From PR03 sp964353555 (GTDB lineage Bacteria; Myxococcota_A; UBA9160; PR03): a DNA stretch of 54,224 nucleotides. Under the pieces are notes generated by a model that saw only the letters and a list, made by a program, of their open reading frames with translations, made no database searches and was not told the DNA's origin. This document shows, one piece after another, positions 18,700 to 27,764 of the stretch. The position numbers and the translations under genes are program-made. The DNA lies in contig CAYGWM010000020.1 of NCBI GenBank assembly GCA_964353555.1, forward strand, positions 1 through 54,224, written 5' to 3'. How positions within the stretch are numbered: the first letter of the stretch is position 1; the number at the start of each line of letters is the position of its first letter.

Positions 18700-18929
18700 T
18701 CCGCTTCGGGTCTCGTTTTTCGCTCGCGTAGCTCTCCCGTTTAGCGTATCTCGCCGATATGTCTGCCCTCAATCTGCTGCAGGTTGCGGGCCGAGTCGCG
18801 TCGCGATTGGCGACTGCACGCGGCGAAACTCGCGCTGCAAGCGTTCGGCACCGACGGGCCCCGTACGCGCTGGCAGCTCTTGCGCCGAACCGAAACGGCG
18901 TCGCGCTGGCGCTGCGCTATTGACGGCTG

Positions 18930-19868
18930 CTACGTCGCGAGCGTGCGCAGCTGCGGCAGGATCTCCGCCGCGGCGCGCTCGGCGAACGCGGCAGGGTCGG
19001 AGAGCGGCACCAGTATGAAGTGGCGCGCGCCCGCGCGCGCGAAGGCGCGCAGTTGTTCGAGGCAATCTTCGGGGCGCCCGAGCAGGCAGTAGCGCTTCGC
19101 CGCTTCCGAGAAGTCGCGGCGATAGATCATGCCGAGCAGCGCGGCCGCCTTCTTCTCGGCGTCCTCGAAGCGATCTTCGAGGAACGTGAACAGGAAGCAG
19201 GCCGGCGTAAAGGCGACGTCGCGGCGGCCCGCATCGTGCGCGGCCCCTGCAATCGACGCGAGATTCTCGCGATAGCGATCGGCGTCGGTCATGTGCGAGA
19301 TGTAGCCGTCGCCGAGGCGCCCGGCGCGTCGCATCGCCACCGGCGCGCGACCGCCGACCCAGATCGGCGGCACGCGGACGGGCTTCGGCGCCACCGTCAC
19401 CGCACCGAAGTGAAAGTGCTTGCCTTCGTGCGCGACGCCGTCTTCTGTCCACAGCCGTCGCACCACGCCGATCGCCTCGTCGGCGCGCGCGCCACGTTCG
19501 GCCACCGGCACACCCACCGCTGCGAACTCGGGCGGGAACTCGCCCCCCACACCGACGCCGAGCACGAGCCGGCCGCCCGACAGCAGATCGACCGTCGCGG
19601 TGGTCTTCGCGATCAGCGTCGGATGTCGCAGCGGCAGCAGGTAGACCGCGGTGCCGAGCGCGATGCGCTCGGTCACGCCAGCGGCGAAGGACAGCATCGC
19701 CAGCGAATCCGGGATCGGCACATGGAACGCGATGTGATCGCCGACCCAGAGCGAATCGAAGCCGAGCGCTTCGGCGCGCTGCGCCTGGCTGCGCACCGAG
19801 TCGCGATCACCGCCCGAGAGCACGATGCCGCAGCGAATCGGATCGTCGATGCGGAGCACGTCGTTCAT
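18930..19868 (-). CDS. LLM-class (luciferase-like/F420-type) flavin oxidoreductase
   Basis: 312 residues from ATG 19868, chosen because the upstream extension is low-complexity and not family-like. A TIM-barrel luciferase-like protein with AEALGFDSLWVGDH, RIALGTAVYLLPLRHP, LSGGRLVLGVGVGGE, PPIWVGGRAP and AMRRAGRLGDGY, all standard in the family. Such enzymes use reduced FMN or F420 to act on diverse organic substrates; the cofactor cannot be told here. It stands between the ABC exporter and the SH3-anchor gene on the same strand and has no obvious functional partner. Confidence 0.87.
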   Translation of the reverse strand: MNDVLRIDDPIRCGIVLSGGDRDSVRSQAQRAEALGFDSLWVGDHIAFHVPIPDSLAMLSFAAGVTERIALGTAVYLLPLRHPTLIAKTTATVDLLSGGRLVLGVGVGGEFPPEFAAVGVPVAERGARADEAIGVVRRLWTEDGVAHEGKHFHFGAVTVAPKPVRVPPIWVGGRAPVAMRRAGRLGDGYISHMTDADRYRENLASIAGAAHDAGRRDVAFTPACFLFTFLEDRFEDAEKKAAALLGMIYRRDFSEAAKRYCLLGRPEDCLEQLRAFARAGARHFILVPLSDPAAFAERAAAEILPQLRTLAT

Positions 19869-19911
19869 CGCAGCCCCATACTCTTCGCTCGCATCGCGAG
19901 TCTGCAGTCGT

Positions 19912-20655
19912 TCAGAAGCGAATGCGCGACGAGGAGCGTCGCGTGCTGCCGCGCAGCAGCAGACCAACGGCGAGGCCGATGCCGAGAATGCCCGCGCCTG
20001 TCACCAGATAGGGCCAGCGCTCGCCGGCGCGCAGGTCGCGGTTCTCTTCGCTGAGCCGGCGCATCGCTTCGGCGCGCTCGGTGTCGGCGGTGGCGAGTTG
20101 ATCGACGCGTGCGTTCTGTTCGCTCGCCTGCTGCGCCGCGGCGGCGAGCTTCGCCTGCAAGTCGGCGACCTGAGCTTCGAGCTGCGCGACGCGTTCGTGC
20201 GGCGGCGGCTGCGGTTCGAGGAATGACGTGGGGAGCCACCCGGTCGACTCGCCGAGCTGGACCCGCGCCCAATCGCCGCGGCGCTCGTAGACGCCCACTT
20301 GATCGCCTGTCTTCGCGATGCCGACGGGCGCGCTGGTCGGCGACGCATTGGCGCGGAAGTTCACGCTCAGCTCGCCGCGCACCCAGGCCTGTTCGCTCGG
20401 CGGCGGCGGCGGCGCCGCCGGCTCCATGGGCGGCTTGGACACCGCGGATCGCTTCGGCGCGTTGGGCTTTGGCGCCGGCTTCGCTTCTGCTGTCGGTTCG
20501 GGGGTGGGCGCCTGCGTCTGCGGCGGCGCGGCGGGCGGATCCTGCTGCGCAGCACTCGGCTGCGGGGCGACTCCGATGCCCAGCGCGATCGCCATGGCAG
20601 CGATCGAAAGCGAAGCTGCGAGTCTGCCCCGCGCTGCGCCGCGCACGCGCCTCAT
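19912..20655 (-). CDS. SH3b domain and C-terminal membrane anchor protein
   Basis: 247 residues. A signal peptide (LGIGVAPQPSAAQQ end) precedes a Pro/Ala/Lys-rich linker of about 60 residues. A bacterial SH3 domain at about 90-148 (LSVNFRANASPTSAPVG, GDWARVQLGESTGWLP), a coiled coil at about 155-205, and one membrane span (YLVTGAGILGIGLAVGLLL) with an Arg-rich end complete it. This is the layout of the SH3-and-anchor (TIGR04211-like) family, which acts in the periplasm, perhaps binding peptidoglycan. Start ATG 20655 has GGGAGGGG upstream. A 6-bp GC hairpin (20683-20700) lies in its leader. Confidence 0.82.
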   Translation of the reverse strand: MRRVRGAARGRLAASLSIAAMAIALGIGVAPQPSAAQQDPPAAPPQTQAPTPEPTAEAKPAPKPNAPKRSAVSKPPMEPAAPPPPPSEQAWVRGELSVNFRANASPTSAPVGIAKTGDQVGVYERRGDWARVQLGESTGWLPTSFLEPQPPPHERVAQLEAQVADLQAKLAAAAQQASEQNARVDQLATADTERAEAMRRLSEENRDLRAGERWPYLVTGAGILGIGLAVGLLLRGSTRRSSSRIRF

Positions 20656-20828
20656 GCCATGCCCCTCCCGGTTTCGGCGCGCCCGGCCCGCGCAGGCCGG
20701 GAGTGTATCGGCCGCTACTGGCTGCGAAACGGCTACGCGCGAGGTTTCGCGTCACCGCGTTCGCACGCGCGACGACGCACAGGTCGCGCGACGCCGATGC
20801 AGAGAGCGTCCGCGCGCGTTGCGTCTTG

Positions 20829-22040
20829 CTATCGCCGTTGCGGAAGCAGCTTGCGCAACGCGGAACCGATCCCGCCCGCGGCCTTGTCGGCGCCTTTCAG
20901 GCCCTCGAGGCCCAGGCCGCCGACGCCTTCCACGAGTCCACCGACGCTGAAGCCCAGTTCCTTCGCGAGTTGCAATGCGATGCGCGTCGAAAGCATTTCG
21001 TGGAGCGAGAACTTCGGGTCGTCGATGTCGCCGTCGAGCGAGAAATCGAGCGAGATCTTGCCGCCCTTCGCCTGCAAACCGGCGAACAGCAGATCGCGCG
21101 GAACGCCGAGCACGATCGCCTTGGCGCTGCCGCCTTGCACGAAGTGGAGTTGCGAGAGCGTCAGACGACCCGGCGCGTGCAATCGCCTGGAACGGACCTG
21201 CGCGGTGATGTCGAGATCGAGCGCGCCGCCGCTCAGTCGCTGCTTCGCCTCCTCGACGAAATACGGCTGCAGCGCGAGCAGATCGACCGCGCGCAGCGAG
21301 CCGGTGAGTTCGAGGTCCTGCGTGCCGGGATCGAGCCAGCCCGACAGCGCGACGCGGCCGTTGCGCTGCGGCCCGGCGAGTTCGGCGCTCAACTCGAATG
21401 GCAGCTGGCCGCCCTGCGCCGGCGCCACGAGGTCGCGCAGCGTCGCGTCGATCTGCTGGAGGCGGACCTTCCACGGCGGTCGCGCGACCGTCTCGTCGAA
21501 GAACTCGACTTCGCCGTTCACGATCTGGATCTCGCCGATCGAAACGCTGCGCGCGGTCGGGTGCTCTGCGAGAGGCGTTGCATCGGCATTCGAGGTTGGC
21601 TGCGCGTTCGCGCGCGACGCGTCGCCGATAGGGATCAGTATCGGCAGCAGCCGCAGATGCCCGTCGCGCGTGCGGAGCGCCGAGAGATAGCCGCCCGTCA
21701 CCTCGATGCGCGCGATCTCGATTTGCTCGGAGAGCAGCGAGCGCCAGCTCGGGATGATCCGTACGCGCTGTGCTCGCAGGGATTCCGGAGCGGGCCAGCC
21801 GCGCTGCGCGGCGATCCGGACGTCGGTGATCTCGACGTCGTTCCAGTCGGCGCCGAGGTGCCCGACCTGGGCGCCCGGTCCGAGCGCGGAAACTACTTGG
21901 CGCTCGAGCATCGCGACGCCCGCGCGCAGCGCTACGAGGCCGGCGCCGAACAGAAGAGCGAGCAGCAACGCAGCTGCGGCGAGCCAGCAGCGCAACGAGC
22001 GCCACGGCGGAGCCGGATGCGGTGCGTTCGCGTCGCTCAA
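20829..22040 (-). CDS. DUF748/AsmA-like envelope protein
   Basis: 403 residues. One N-terminal span (about residues 18-42, AAAALLLALLFGAGLVAL) with the remainder periplasmic. The body is a repetitive beta-strand fold with the AsmA-type phrases ADWNDVEITDVRI, SVSIGEIQIVNGEVEFFDETV, and GGALDLDITAQV, ending in a Gly-rich helix and basic tail LRKLLPQRR. AsmA/DUF748 proteins bridge inner and outer membranes and are implicated in phospholipid transport. This short version would reach only part way. It is immediately upstream of tRNA-Asn on the opposite side of its start. Confidence 0.78.
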   Translation of the reverse strand: MSDANAPHPAPPWRSLRCWLAAAALLLALLFGAGLVALRAGVAMLERQVVSALGPGAQVGHLGADWNDVEITDVRIAAQRGWPAPESLRAQRVRIIPSWRSLLSEQIEIARIEVTGGYLSALRTRDGHLRLLPILIPIGDASRANAQPTSNADATPLAEHPTARSVSIGEIQIVNGEVEFFDETVARPPWKVRLQQIDATLRDLVAPAQGGQLPFELSAELAGPQRNGRVALSGWLDPGTQDLELTGSLRAVDLLALQPYFVEEAKQRLSGGALDLDITAQVRSRRLHAPGRLTLSQLHFVQGGSAKAIVLGVPRDLLFAGLQAKGGKISLDFSLDGDIDDPKFSLHEMLSTRIALQLAKELGFSVGGLVEGVGGLGLEGLKGADKAAGGIGSALRKLLPQRR

Positions 22041-22074
22041 GATCGAAGCCCTGGCGCATTCGTCCGAGCGGAAA

Positions 22075-22150
22075 TGGCTCCCCGGGTAGGACTCGAACCT
22101 ACGACAAATCGGTTAACAGCCGATTGCTCTACCAACTGAGCTACCGGGGA
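22075..22150 (-). tRNA. tRNA-Asn (GTT)
   Basis: 76 nt on the minus strand including an encoded CCA (22077-22075). The acceptor stem is TCCCCGG with CCGGGGA, the anticodon loop CTGTTAA gives anticodon GTT, and the T arm has GGTTCGAGTCC. The D arm is AGCTCAGTTGGTAGAGC. All four arms pair. Confidence 0.96.
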
Positions 22151-22219
22151 ACGGACGCGCATTCTAAGAAGTGGGTCCCGAAAATCAATCGAACGACCCG
22201 GACACTACTCGCACGGACA

Positions 22220-22696
22220 CTACTCGAACCGGATCGCGCGAATCTCGAAGGATCGGCTGCCGCGCGGCACCTGGACCGTGACGACTTCGTCGACCGGCTT
22301 GCCGAGCAGGGCCCTGGCGATCGGGGAGCCTACCGAAATCAGCCCCTTCGAGGCGTCGGACTCGTCCTCCCCGACGATCGTGTAGGTGACCTCGTCGCCG
22401 CTCTCGATGTCCGTGAGCTGCACGGTCGCGCCGAAGCGCACCGCATCGGGGTTCTGGCCGATATGGTCGATCACCTGGGCCCTCGCGAGGCGGTCCTCGA
22501 GATGAATGATGCGTCCCTCGACGTGAGACTGGCGCTCCTTCGCGGCGTGGAACTCGGCGTTCTCCGAGATGTCGCCGTGGGCGCGAGCGATCTCGATCTC
22601 CTTGACGATCTTGTGGCGCTCGACGCTCTTCAGGCGCTTCAGCTCGGCTTCGAGAGCGGCATAGCCGCTCGCTCGCATCGGAACCCGATCTGACAT
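22220..22696 (-). CDS. greA: Transcription elongation factor GreA
   Basis: 158 residues from ATG 22696, the same length as E. coli GreA. The N-terminal antiparallel coiled coil carries the acidic tip GDISENAEFHAAKE that enters the RNA polymerase secondary channel and stimulates cleavage of backtracked RNA. The C-terminal FKBP-like domain has the phrases VGSPIARALLGKPVGD-like text (here GSPIARALLGKPVDEV) and VTVQVPRG. A ribosome-site-like AAAGG precedes the start. An ATG at 22678 could be used but would trim the family's N-terminus. The leader (22697-22760) can form a short GC hairpin. Confidence 0.94.
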   Translation of the reverse strand: MSDRVPMRASGYAALEAELKRLKSVERHKIVKEIEIARAHGDISENAEFHAAKERQSHVEGRIIHLEDRLARAQVIDHIGQNPDAVRFGATVQLTDIESGDEVTYTIVGEDESDASKGLISVGSPIARALLGKPVDEVVTVQVPRGSRSFEIRAIRFE

Positions 22697-22856
22697 CGCG
22701 CGGCCTTTCTGATCGTGGAGGCGTCGGCCAGGGGGGGAAGGTCGAAATGAACGGGCCGGAGCCCTCCGGGGAGAGCGCCCGACCCGTCCAAGCCCCAACC
22801 TACCGGGGCGAACCCGCCGGTGTCAACGCGATCGTTTCCGGCGCGCGGGGAGATCA

Positions 22857-23441
22857 ATGATGGATGCGCCCAATCCGCTGGTGCGACGCGCGCTGCTCTT
22901 CTACGCGGTCTTTCTGGCCGCTGCGCTGCTTTGGCGGGTCGGGTTCCAGCGCGAGAGCCTGCTCGTCGCCTCGGCCGCGGACAGGGTCCACTGGCTGCGC
23001 GATCCGATGTTGGGGCTCGCAGCCGGCGCGCTGGTGATTCAGGGCTCGGCAGAGCTGACCGCGCGCACCCGGATGGGCCAGACGCTGGCGCGCATCCTCG
23101 GCGAGGCGCTCGGCCCGCTCCGGCTTCGCGACTGCCTCGTGCTCGCTGTGTCGAGTGGAATCGCCGAGGAGTCTCTGTTCCGGGGCGCGCTGCAACCGCA
23201 AGTGGGTCTCGTCTGGGCGAGCCTGCTGTTCGCGCTCGCGCATCTGGTGCCGCGACGCGAACTGCTGCCGTGGACCGCCTTCGCGCTTGCAGCGGGCTTC
23301 TTGCTCGGAGGACTCTATGCGGTGACCGGGAACCTGGTGGCGCCGGTCGTCGCGCATGTCGCCGTGAACGCGGTGAACCTGCGCCGCTTGACCTCAGGAA
23401 CCTCGCCGCTCGCCGCCGGCTCGCTACGCGGGAAGGCCTGA
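22857..23441 (+). CDS. CPBP (CAAX/Abi-type) intramembrane protease
   Basis: 194 residues; ATG 22857 or the next codon, with GGGAG upstream. About five to six membrane spans. It carries the three CPBP motifs: EE in SGIAEESLFRG, a second-span His in FALAHLVP, and HVAVNAVN. Family members are glutamate-type intramembrane peptidases or binding proteins; some serve bacteriocin self-immunity. The target is unknown. The last 13 codons lie inside the first unit of repeat B (23399-23434), so the C-terminal tail appears to have been rewritten by the repeat. Confidence 0.85.
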   Translation: MMDAPNPLVRRALLFYAVFLAAALLWRVGFQRESLLVASAADRVHWLRDPMLGLAAGALVIQGSAELTARTRMGQTLARILGEALGPLRLRDCLVLAVSSGIAEESLFRGALQPQVGLVWASLLFALAHLVPRRELLPWTAFALAAGFLLGGLYAVTGNLVAPVVAHVAVNAVNLRRLTSGTSPLAAGSLRGKA

Positions 23442-23479
23442 TGAACCTCGCCGCTCGCCATTGGCTCGCTACGCGGGAA
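23399..23479 (+). repeat. Repeat B dimer, locus 1 (two 36-bp units, 9-bp linker)
   Basis: Units at 23399-23434 and 23444-23479, 45 bp apart, each reading AACCTCGCCGCTCGCC then GGCTCGCTACGCGGGAA with only two or three differences. The same dimer, with the same spacing and a similar linker, is found inverted at 51192-51272. Here it overlaps the end of the CPBP protease gene and reaches the stop codon of ridA. Confidence 0.8.
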
Positions 23480-23869
23480 CTAGAGTGCGGCGACGACCTC
23501 GATCTCGATCGACGCGCCCGCCGGTAGCTTGGCGACCTGGATCGTCGATCGCGCGGGCTTCGGGTCGCTGGTGAAGTGGCGCGCGTAGACGGTGTTCATG
23601 CGCGGGAAATCGGCGAGGTCGGCCAGGAATACCGTCGCCTTTACGACCCTCGCGAGCGAAGTGCCGGCTTCCGCCAGCACCGCGCGGATGTTCTGGAGCA
23701 CGCGCTCTGCCTGCACTTCGATGTCGCCCTCGACCAGCTTGCCGGTGGCGGGATCGATCGGGATCTGGCCCGCCGCGAAGACGAGGTCGCCCGCGATGAT
23801 CGCCTGCGAATACGGCCCGACGGGAGCCGGCGCACCCTTGCTGAGAACCACTCGAATCGAAGTCGCCAC
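23480..23869 (-). CDS. ridA: RidA-family enamine/imine deaminase
   Basis: 129 residues, standard length. RidA hydrolyses the reactive 2-aminoacrylate and related enamines released by PLP enzymes. The catalytic Arg (R107 in KPARSTIQV) and the family patterns AGDLVFAAGQIPIDP, NIRAVLAEAG and SIEIEVVAAL are all present. It lies 9 bp downstream of the histidine phosphatase gene on the same strand, so they are co-transcribed. Its stop codon abuts repeat B. Confidence 0.93.
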   Translation of the reverse strand: MATSIRVVLSKGAPAPVGPYSQAIIAGDLVFAAGQIPIDPATGKLVEGDIEVQAERVLQNIRAVLAEAGTSLARVVKATVFLADLADFPRMNTVYARHFTSDPKPARSTIQVAKLPAGASIEIEVVAAL

Positions 23870-23878
23870 GTTGCCCTC

Positions 23879-24550
23879 CTAGATGCCTGGGGATTCGGAT
23901 TTCAGCGGATCATGCAGCGTGACATTGAGCGCCCGCACAAACGGGCGCCCGCTGCCGACGAACTCCACCACGTTCACACACGCGAAGTTCTGCTCGATCC
24001 CGATCGAACGCGCGGGCGGGATGCCGAGCCAGTGCCCGAGCAGGAAGCGGTTTAGCCCGCCGTGCGCGACCACCAGCACGGTGCCGGTGGCACATTCCAT
24101 CGCGACGCGGATCGCGGCGAGTGCGTCGTCGAGGATCGAGCCGAGCGAACGCTCGCCATCGAGCAGCACTTCGTGCGGCGCGTGCTCGGCGAGATCGCGC
24201 ACGAGACCGATGTAGCGGTGTGCGACGTCGCGCAGCGTGCCGCCGGGAGCCGCGTAGAGCGGAAGCTCGGCCAATGCGTCGAGCGTCGCGATTTCGAGTC
24301 CGTGGGGTTCCGCGACGATCTTCGCGGTTTCCTGCGCGCGCCGGAACGGTGATGCGTACGCGTGCTCGATCGGCACGTCCGCAACCCATGCCGCGACTTC
24401 GCGCAGTTGTTCGCGACCGCGTTCGGTCAGCGGGAGCTGCGGATCTTCGTCGGGCCCCACCATCGGCGCGTCGAGGCGGGGCTGATAGGTTTCGCCGTGC
24501 CGCAGAAGCAGCAGCCGACGACCGACGGGCCAGCGCTCGGGAACCTTCAC
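23879..24550 (-). CDS. Histidine phosphatase family protein
   Basis: 223 residues. The phosphoglycerate-mutase-like fold is shown by LLLLRHGET (catalytic H18), LTERGREQLREVA, SPFRRAQETA and a second catalytic His in VLVVAHGGLNR. The enzyme removes phosphate from a small molecule or protein through a phosphohistidine; the substrate cannot be deduced. It heads a pair with ridA and follows a small acidic protein gene by 24 bp. Confidence 0.88.
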   Translation of the reverse strand: MKVPERWPVGRRLLLLRHGETYQPRLDAPMVGPDEDPQLPLTERGREQLREVAAWVADVPIEHAYASPFRRAQETAKIVAEPHGLEIATLDALAELPLYAAPGGTLRDVAHRYIGLVRDLAEHAPHEVLLDGERSLGSILDDALAAIRVAMECATGTVLVVAHGGLNRFLLGHWLGIPPARSIGIEQNFACVNVVEFVGSGRPFVRALNVTLHDPLKSESPGI

Positions 24551-24574
24551 GCGTGTCGCTCGATCAGCATCCCG

Positions 24575-24832
24575 TCAGGCGAGCGGCTCTTCTTCGCCGT
24601 CGATCAGTCGTTCTTCGACGACTCGCAGCAGGTAGCCCATCAACAACAGGTTGGGCAGGCGATCGGCGCTCGCGCCTTCGATACCCGCTCCGGCGGCGAA
24701 TGACTCGCTGTACTGCTGGAAGAAGTCGAGCGTCTCGAGCGAAACATTCTTGGCGAGGATCTCGTTCAGGTTCTCGACGTCGAGCTCGGCGAAGAGATCG
24801 GCGAATTCCCACGCGAGCTCAGCATGATTCAT
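24575..24832 (-). CDS. Small acidic conserved-looking protein of unknown function
   Basis: 85 residues from ATG 24832, the first Met of a frame whose upstream part is non-coding. It is acidic and mainly helical: ELAWEFADLFAELDVENL, then DFFQQYSESFAAG, and RLPNLLLMGYLLRVVEERL at the end. The composition and strong helix patterning look like a real protein, and it is followed 24 bp later by the phosphatase gene on the same strand. I do not recognise the family. No good ribosome site is visible. Confidence 0.6.
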   Translation of the reverse strand: MNHAELAWEFADLFAELDVENLNEILAKNVSLETLDFFQQYSESFAAGAGIEGASADRLPNLLLMGYLLRVVEERLIDGEEEPLA

Positions 24833-25166
24833 CGGGGGGACTCCAGCGGGATATGCCGCCGCATCGCGCGAACGGGCTCGCGGATCCTGCCAGTCCGGTA
24901 CCCACCTTGTCAACGGAATCATCGGAAGCTGCCGGCATTTTGCCGGCGTGCGCGCGGCGTCACACGATCTGACAATGATCAGGTGTCGACCGCGCCGATG
25001 CGCTTTCGTTACCACAGCGCCGCTGCGCGACGGGAGTTGCCGGTCGCGGGTGTGACGCAGCGGATCGACGGAGCAACGGAAAGGCCCGCGCAACGAGAAG
25101 GGGGCGAAACGAAGCCCTGCGAAACGAGAGCGGGCCCCGGATTGCGCCGGGGCCCGTCGTCGCGTG
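24833..25166. other. 334-bp gene-free region between the small acidic gene and tRNA-Pro
   Basis: No gene supported. It contains a small perfect hairpin GCCGGC-ATTTT-GCCGGC at 24931-24947 and, beside the tRNA, the terminator at 25131-25156. The promoter of the small acidic gene and phosphatase operon should be here. Confidence 0.5.
25131..25156 (-). terminator. GC-rich hairpin downstream of tRNA-Pro
   Basis: Perfect 10-bp stem CGGGCCCCGG/CCGGGGCCCG with a 6-nt loop, 10 bp after the tRNA 3' end on the minus strand, followed by CTCTCGTTTCG. The T-tract is weak, so termination strength is uncertain. Confidence 0.65.
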
Positions 25167-25243
<77 letters not shown>

Positions 25244-25330
25244 GCATGCGACGGGCGCGCAGTATGCCCCGCGAATCGGGGACCGACAACCGCAACGCGC
25301 CGGGACCGAAGCGGCGTCGTCCGGTCTACC

Positions 25331-27757
25331 ATGCGCCGCGCGAAGCAGGGGCTCGCCGGGGGCAGGCAGGTGCAGGGGCTGATCGTGGACCCGGTGGTGA
25401 TCGGGGCGCTGCTCGCCGGCGTGTTGCTGCTCGCGCTCTCGGTTGCGCTCGGTCACCGCCCGCAACTCGTCGTCGCGCGACCGGCGCTGGTGCTCGCTGC
25501 GATCGGTGTCGTCTCGCTGGCGGCGCTGCTCGCGTTGGTACGTTTCGATCCGCCGGGCATTCGCCTCGCGCTCGACCCGTCGACGGAGCCGCTGCTTCCG
25601 CGTGGCGATCCGGCGCGGGCGATCTACGAGCAGGCAGTTCGCGAGTTCGGCAACGACGAGATCTTCGTGATCGCGCTCGATACCGACGGCGACATCTTCG
25701 AGCGCGACAATCTGTTGCTGCTGCAACGCGTCCATCGCGAGATCGCGCGGCTTCCCGGTGTGCTCCACGTCCAAAGTCTGGCCGACACGGTGTCGTTTCG
25801 ATACGTGGCGGAGGAAGACTGGGTCGACGTCGGTCGGCTGATGGAGGAGGTGCCTGAGCGGCCCGCCGAACTCGCCGCGCTGCGCGCGCGCGCGATGGGC
25901 GATGCGCTGCTGCGCCGCAACCTGATCGCCGAGGACGGACACGCCGCTGGCATCTCGGTGCGCTTCCGCGAGATGAGCGACCGCGAGTTCATCGCGTCGG
26001 GTCTCGACGAACGCATCGGTGCGCTACTCGACGCCGCCGCACGACCGGGCGTCCGCTTTCACGTCGCGGGCCGTCCGCACGCGAAGGCGAGTGTCTACCG
26101 CGGCATGGTTCGCGATCTCACCGTGCTGATTCCGCTCGCGGTGCTGGCGATCGCGCTGGTGCTCGCGCTCGCCACCGGAACACGTCGCGGCGTCGTACTG
26201 CCGCTCGCGAACGTGCTGATCGCGGTGCTCTGGACCTTCGCTGCGATGGCGTTGCTCGGCCGTCCGCTGACGATCCTCTCCTCGATGCTCGGTCCGGAGC
26301 TGATCGCGATCGGCAGCGTCTTCGGCATCCACATGCTGGCCGGCTTCAACGAAGAGCGCGCAGCGCCCGGCGACGCCCGCGAGATCACGGCTCGCTGCAT
26401 CGCGCACGAAGCGTTGCCGATGGCGATCGCCGCGGCGACCACCGAGATCGGATTCGCCGCGCTGTGCCTCTCCAACGTCCCCGCGATCCAGGAGTTCGGC
26501 GCCTTCGCGGTACTCGGGGTGGGCTGCGTGACGTTCCTCGCGCTCTCGGCGCTGCCGGCGACGCTCGCGCTACTGCCGCCGCGCCGCGACGTGTCGGCGC
26601 TGCCGGCGTCGCTTGCGCGTTGGAGCGAGCGCTTCGTACTGGAGCTGAACCGGGGACTCGCGCGGATCTCCGCCGCGAGCGCGCGCCACGCCGATCGCTG
26701 CATCCTTGCGGGCGTCATCGCAGCCGTCATCTGCGCCTATGCGATTCCCAATATCGTGATCGACACCGACTACCTGTCGTTCTTCGACGAGGACTCGCCG
26801 GTCCGTCGCGACTTCGACGCGGTGAATCAGCGTCTGTCGGGCGCGATCCCGATCTACGTCGTGCTCTCCGGGGACGGGCCGGGAACGTTTCGCGAACCCG
26901 CCGCGCTGCATGTGATCGAGACGCTGAAGGCGCGCGCCGACGCGATCCCGGGGGTTTCGCGCACCGCCGCCGTCACCGACACGCTGCGCGTGATGAACCG
27001 CGCGATCGAGGGGGATGATCCGGCTGCGGAGCGCATCCCGGACGATCGCGCCGCGGTGACCGAGCTGTTCCAGCTGGCGCCGAAGGGCGAGATGGCGCGC
27101 TTCAGCAACGTGAACCAGTCGCGAGCGAATCTGATCGTGCGCACCGGCGAGGTCGGTTCGGCTGCGATTCGCCAGCTGGTCGCGCGTCTCGACGCGTTGT
27201 TGCGCGAGGTGCTGCCGAAGGGCTTGAAGGGCGAGACGACCGGCAATGTGATCCTGCTCGCGCGCAGCGCCGACGGCATCGCCAGCGGGCAGTTCCTGTC
27301 GGTCGCAGCGGCGGCGGGCGTGATCTTCGTGCTCGTCACGTTGGCGCTGCGATCGTGGCGACTCGGCGTGATCGCAATGATTCCCAATCTGTTGCCGGTC
27401 GCGATGTATTTCGGTCTGCTGGGTCTCGGCGCCGCGTCGCTCTCGCTACCGACCAGCTTGATCGGCGCGGTGGCGCTCGGCATCGCGATCGACGACACGG
27501 TGCATTTCCTGGTGCGCTACCGCCGCGAGCGAAGCGCCGGTCTGTCGCCCGCCGATGCAGCACGCGTGACGGGTCTGCGCGTCGGGGTCCCGATCGCGAC
27601 CGCCGCGATCATGCTGTCGGTGGGTTTCGCGGTGATCGCGCTGTCGAGTTTCGCGACGCTGCGCGAGTTCGGCGTGCTGTTCGCGGTGACGGTGGGATTC
27701 TGCCTGGCTGCCGAGCTGGTGTTGATGCCGGCGTTGCTGGTCAAAACGAAGGCGTAG
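25331..27757 (+). CDS. MMPL/RND-superfamily membrane transporter
   Basis: 808 residues from ATG 25331. GTG 25385, which has AGGGGC at good spacing, would remove 18 residues and may be the true start. Two tandem halves each have a large extracytoplasmic domain after a first span and a cluster of about five spans, the MMPL/SSD layout. Recognisable are LDPSTEPLLPRGDP after the first half's span, GSVFGIHMLAGFNEE, DTDYLSFFDEDSPVRRDF and GIAIDDTVHFLVRYRRE, with the paired Asp of RND proton relays. An extra N-terminal span precedes the usual first one. The likely cargo is a lipid or hopanoid; the convergent LolA-like gene, 7 bp away, supports an envelope-lipid role. Confidence 0.87.
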   Translation: MRRAKQGLAGGRQVQGLIVDPVVIGALLAGVLLLALSVALGHRPQLVVARPALVLAAIGVVSLAALLALVRFDPPGIRLALDPSTEPLLPRGDPARAIYEQAVREFGNDEIFVIALDTDGDIFERDNLLLLQRVHREIARLPGVLHVQSLADTVSFRYVAEEDWVDVGRLMEEVPERPAELAALRARAMGDALLRRNLIAEDGHAAGISVRFREMSDREFIASGLDERIGALLDAAARPGVRFHVAGRPHAKASVYRGMVRDLTVLIPLAVLAIALVLALATGTRRGVVLPLANVLIAVLWTFAAMALLGRPLTILSSMLGPELIAIGSVFGIHMLAGFNEERAAPGDAREITARCIAHEALPMAIAAATTEIGFAALCLSNVPAIQEFGAFAVLGVGCVTFLALSALPATLALLPPRRDVSALPASLARWSERFVLELNRGLARISAASARHADRCILAGVIAAVICAYAIPNIVIDTDYLSFFDEDSPVRRDFDAVNQRLSGAIPIYVVLSGDGPGTFREPAALHVIETLKARADAIPGVSRTAAVTDTLRVMNRAIEGDDPAAERIPDDRAAVTELFQLAPKGEMARFSNVNQSRANLIVRTGEVGSAAIRQLVARLDALLREVLPKGLKGETTGNVILLARSADGIASGQFLSVAAAAGVIFVLVTLALRSWRLGVIAMIPNLLPVAMYFGLLGLGAASLSLPTSLIGAVALGIAIDDTVHFLVRYRRERSAGLSPADAARVTGLRVGVPIATAAIMLSVGFAVIALSSFATLREFGVLFAVTVGFCLAAELVLMPALLVKTKA

Positions 27758-27764
27758 AACCGGT

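Noticed and set aside
18759..18923. 54-codon plus-strand frame between the ABC exporter and the LLM gene
   Set aside because: Starts with ATG, but no ribosome site, Ala/Arg-rich product and no recognisable feature.
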